Source: Anaerolineaceae bacterium
GTDB lineage: Bacteria > Chloroflexota > Anaerolineae > Anaerolineales > Anaerolineaceae
DNA: 14,458 nucleotides
Assembly (NCBI GenBank): GCA_003158355.1
Contig: PMIV01000083.1
Coordinates: 1-14,458 of the forward strand
Reading direction: 5' to 3'
A program made the translations under genes and the position numbers. Below, in pieces: positions 13,588 to 14,458 of this stretch (within the stretch, counting starts at the first letter, position 1; each line of letters starts with the position of its first letter). The notes beneath the pieces were generated by a model, which made no database searches, was not told the DNA's origin, and saw nothing but the letters and a program-made list of their open reading frames with translations.

Positions 13588-14458
13588 TTTCAACCACGAA
13601 TGTTAGACAAGAGAACAAGAGTAAAAGACCCATTGTAATTGATTGGGAGTTTTGGATTGTTGGACTGATCTCTTTTATCATATTCGTTGCCGTTGCATAT
13701 TACCTAGTTTTCGGATTAAACGTGTTTCTTACAGACTCAATGGCCCGAACCCGGTCCGCCTGGCAGGTTTTCTTTAGCAGCGAACCGAAAATGGCGAATA
13801 TTGGTTTCGTTTGGGCACCTTTGCCGACCATATTACAACTTCCCCTTGTGCTGATCCCTCAATTACGGGTAAACGGAATTTCTGGTAACCTCGTTACAGC
13901 ATTTTGCGGCGCTGTTTCAGTGCAGGTCTTACTCCTGTTTTTGAGACAAGTGAAAATCCCCAGAGTATTAACCTACCTGTTATTGTTGGTTTATATCATG
14001 AACCCCATGATCCTTTTCTATTCCGCCAATGGAATGAGTGAAATGGTTCTGGAATTGTTTGTTATGCTGACAACTTATTTCTACCTGCGCTGGAATCAGA
14101 CTCACAACTGGGTCTACCTCAGTAGCTGTGGAATAGCGACCAGCCTGGCGTTTTTATCTCGTTATGATGCTTCTTTTGTGGCAGTGGCAATTACGATTTT
14201 CATCGGAATAGATGCAATCATCTATATGCACAAGAACTTTTCATATGCTGAATCGATCATTCTGCTTTATGCAACTCCGGTCGCGTATGTGGTAATTCTA
14301 TGGGTTTTATTAAACTGGTTAATCATGGGTGACCCTTTGTATTTTGCCCGCAGCGCTTATTCAAACGCAGGTCAAATTGGGTATCAGCTCGCGTTGATTC
14401 CAGATTTGCTTCCCCTCAAGAAAAATCTATTGGCTTCGTTAGCAGTGGGATTGCGCGA
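13584..14458 (+). CDS. Polytopic GT-C-like membrane protein, 3' end outside window
   Basis: The first 291 codons of a multi-span membrane protein, starting at an ATG that overlaps the glycosyltransferase stop (ATGA), with AAGG 4 nt upstream. After a basic cytoplasmic N-terminus and a first helix (about 22-45), an outer loop reads NVFLTDSMARTRSAWQ, followed by NIGFVWAPLPTIL. An acidic residue just after the first helix and the later 'W-x-P-L-P' are features of lipid-linked-sugar-dependent GT-C glycosyltransferases (PMT/ArnT-like). At least six further hydrophobic segments follow up to the window edge. If correct, it would transfer a sugar from a polyprenyl carrier outside the membrane. It might instead be an uncharacterised membrane protein. 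Co-expression with the GT2 synthase suggests a shared glycan pathway. Confidence 0.75.
   Translation, partial: MISTTNVRQENKSKRPIVIDWEFWIVGLISFIIFVAVAYYLVFGLNVFLTDSMARTRSAWQVFFSSEPKMANIGFVWAPLPTILQLPLVLIPQLRVNGISGNLVTAFCGAVSVQVLLLFLRQVKIPRVLTYLLLLVYIMNPMILFYSANGMSEMVLELFVMLTTYFYLRWNQTHNWVYLSSCGIATSLAFLSRYDASFVAVAITIFIGIDAIIYMHKNFSYAESIILLYATPVAYVVILWVLLNWLIMGDPLYFARSAYSNAGQIGYQLALIPDLLPLKKNLLASLAVGLR

Overview
The window looks like a chromosomal segment of a Chloroflexota bacterium, probably Anaerolineae. That placement is an inference from style: secreted lipoproteins and membrane proteins with Thr/Pro-rich linkers or tails, a RodZ-like protein with an extracytoplasmic T/P tail, and bacterial housekeeping genes (rplI, rimO, Fur family) in a moderately AT-rich background. 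No rRNA or tRNA gene, CRISPR array, insertion sequence or phage gene was seen.

Layout. (1) 1-341: the C-terminal end of a UPF1-like superfamily 1 helicase, clearly more GC-rich than the rest, closed by a bidirectional terminator. (2) 476-3183, minus strand: two lipoproteins, a DUF3048 (YerB-like) protein and a TolB/WD40-like beta-propeller. (3) 3293-4368: an SRAP (YedK/HMCES) DNA-protein crosslink enzyme, converging on and overlapping a Fur-family regulator. (4) 4369-4985: a 617-base non-coding stretch with an imperfect stem-loop and a good promoter for rplI. (5) 4986-8442, plus strand: ribosomal protein L9, a strong terminator, a RodZ-like protein with two HTH domains, then rimO (S12 methylthiotransferase), ended by a bidirectional terminator. 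(6) 8497-10547, minus strand: two membrane-anchored TPR-type proteins. (7) 10672-14458, plus strand: an apparent operon of an OmpR-type response regulator, a glycosyltransferase carrying an N-terminal MshEN-type (potential c-di-GMP-binding) module, and a polytopic GT-C-like membrane protein cut by the window edge.

How the genes may work together. Part 5 is a translation and cell-shape block (L9, RodZ, RimO). Part 7 is the most interesting: tight spacing (3-nt gap, then a 4-nt overlap) suggests co-expression of a transcriptional regulator with a membrane glycan synthase that may be gated by c-di-GMP. It resembles E. coli NfrB in domain content, but the sensory module is at the opposite end of the protein. 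Two genes, rodZ-like and the first TPR gene, have -10 hexamers so close to their ATG that leaderless mRNAs are plausible.

The remaining genes are recognisable families. Assignments come from motifs read by eye; no database search was run.
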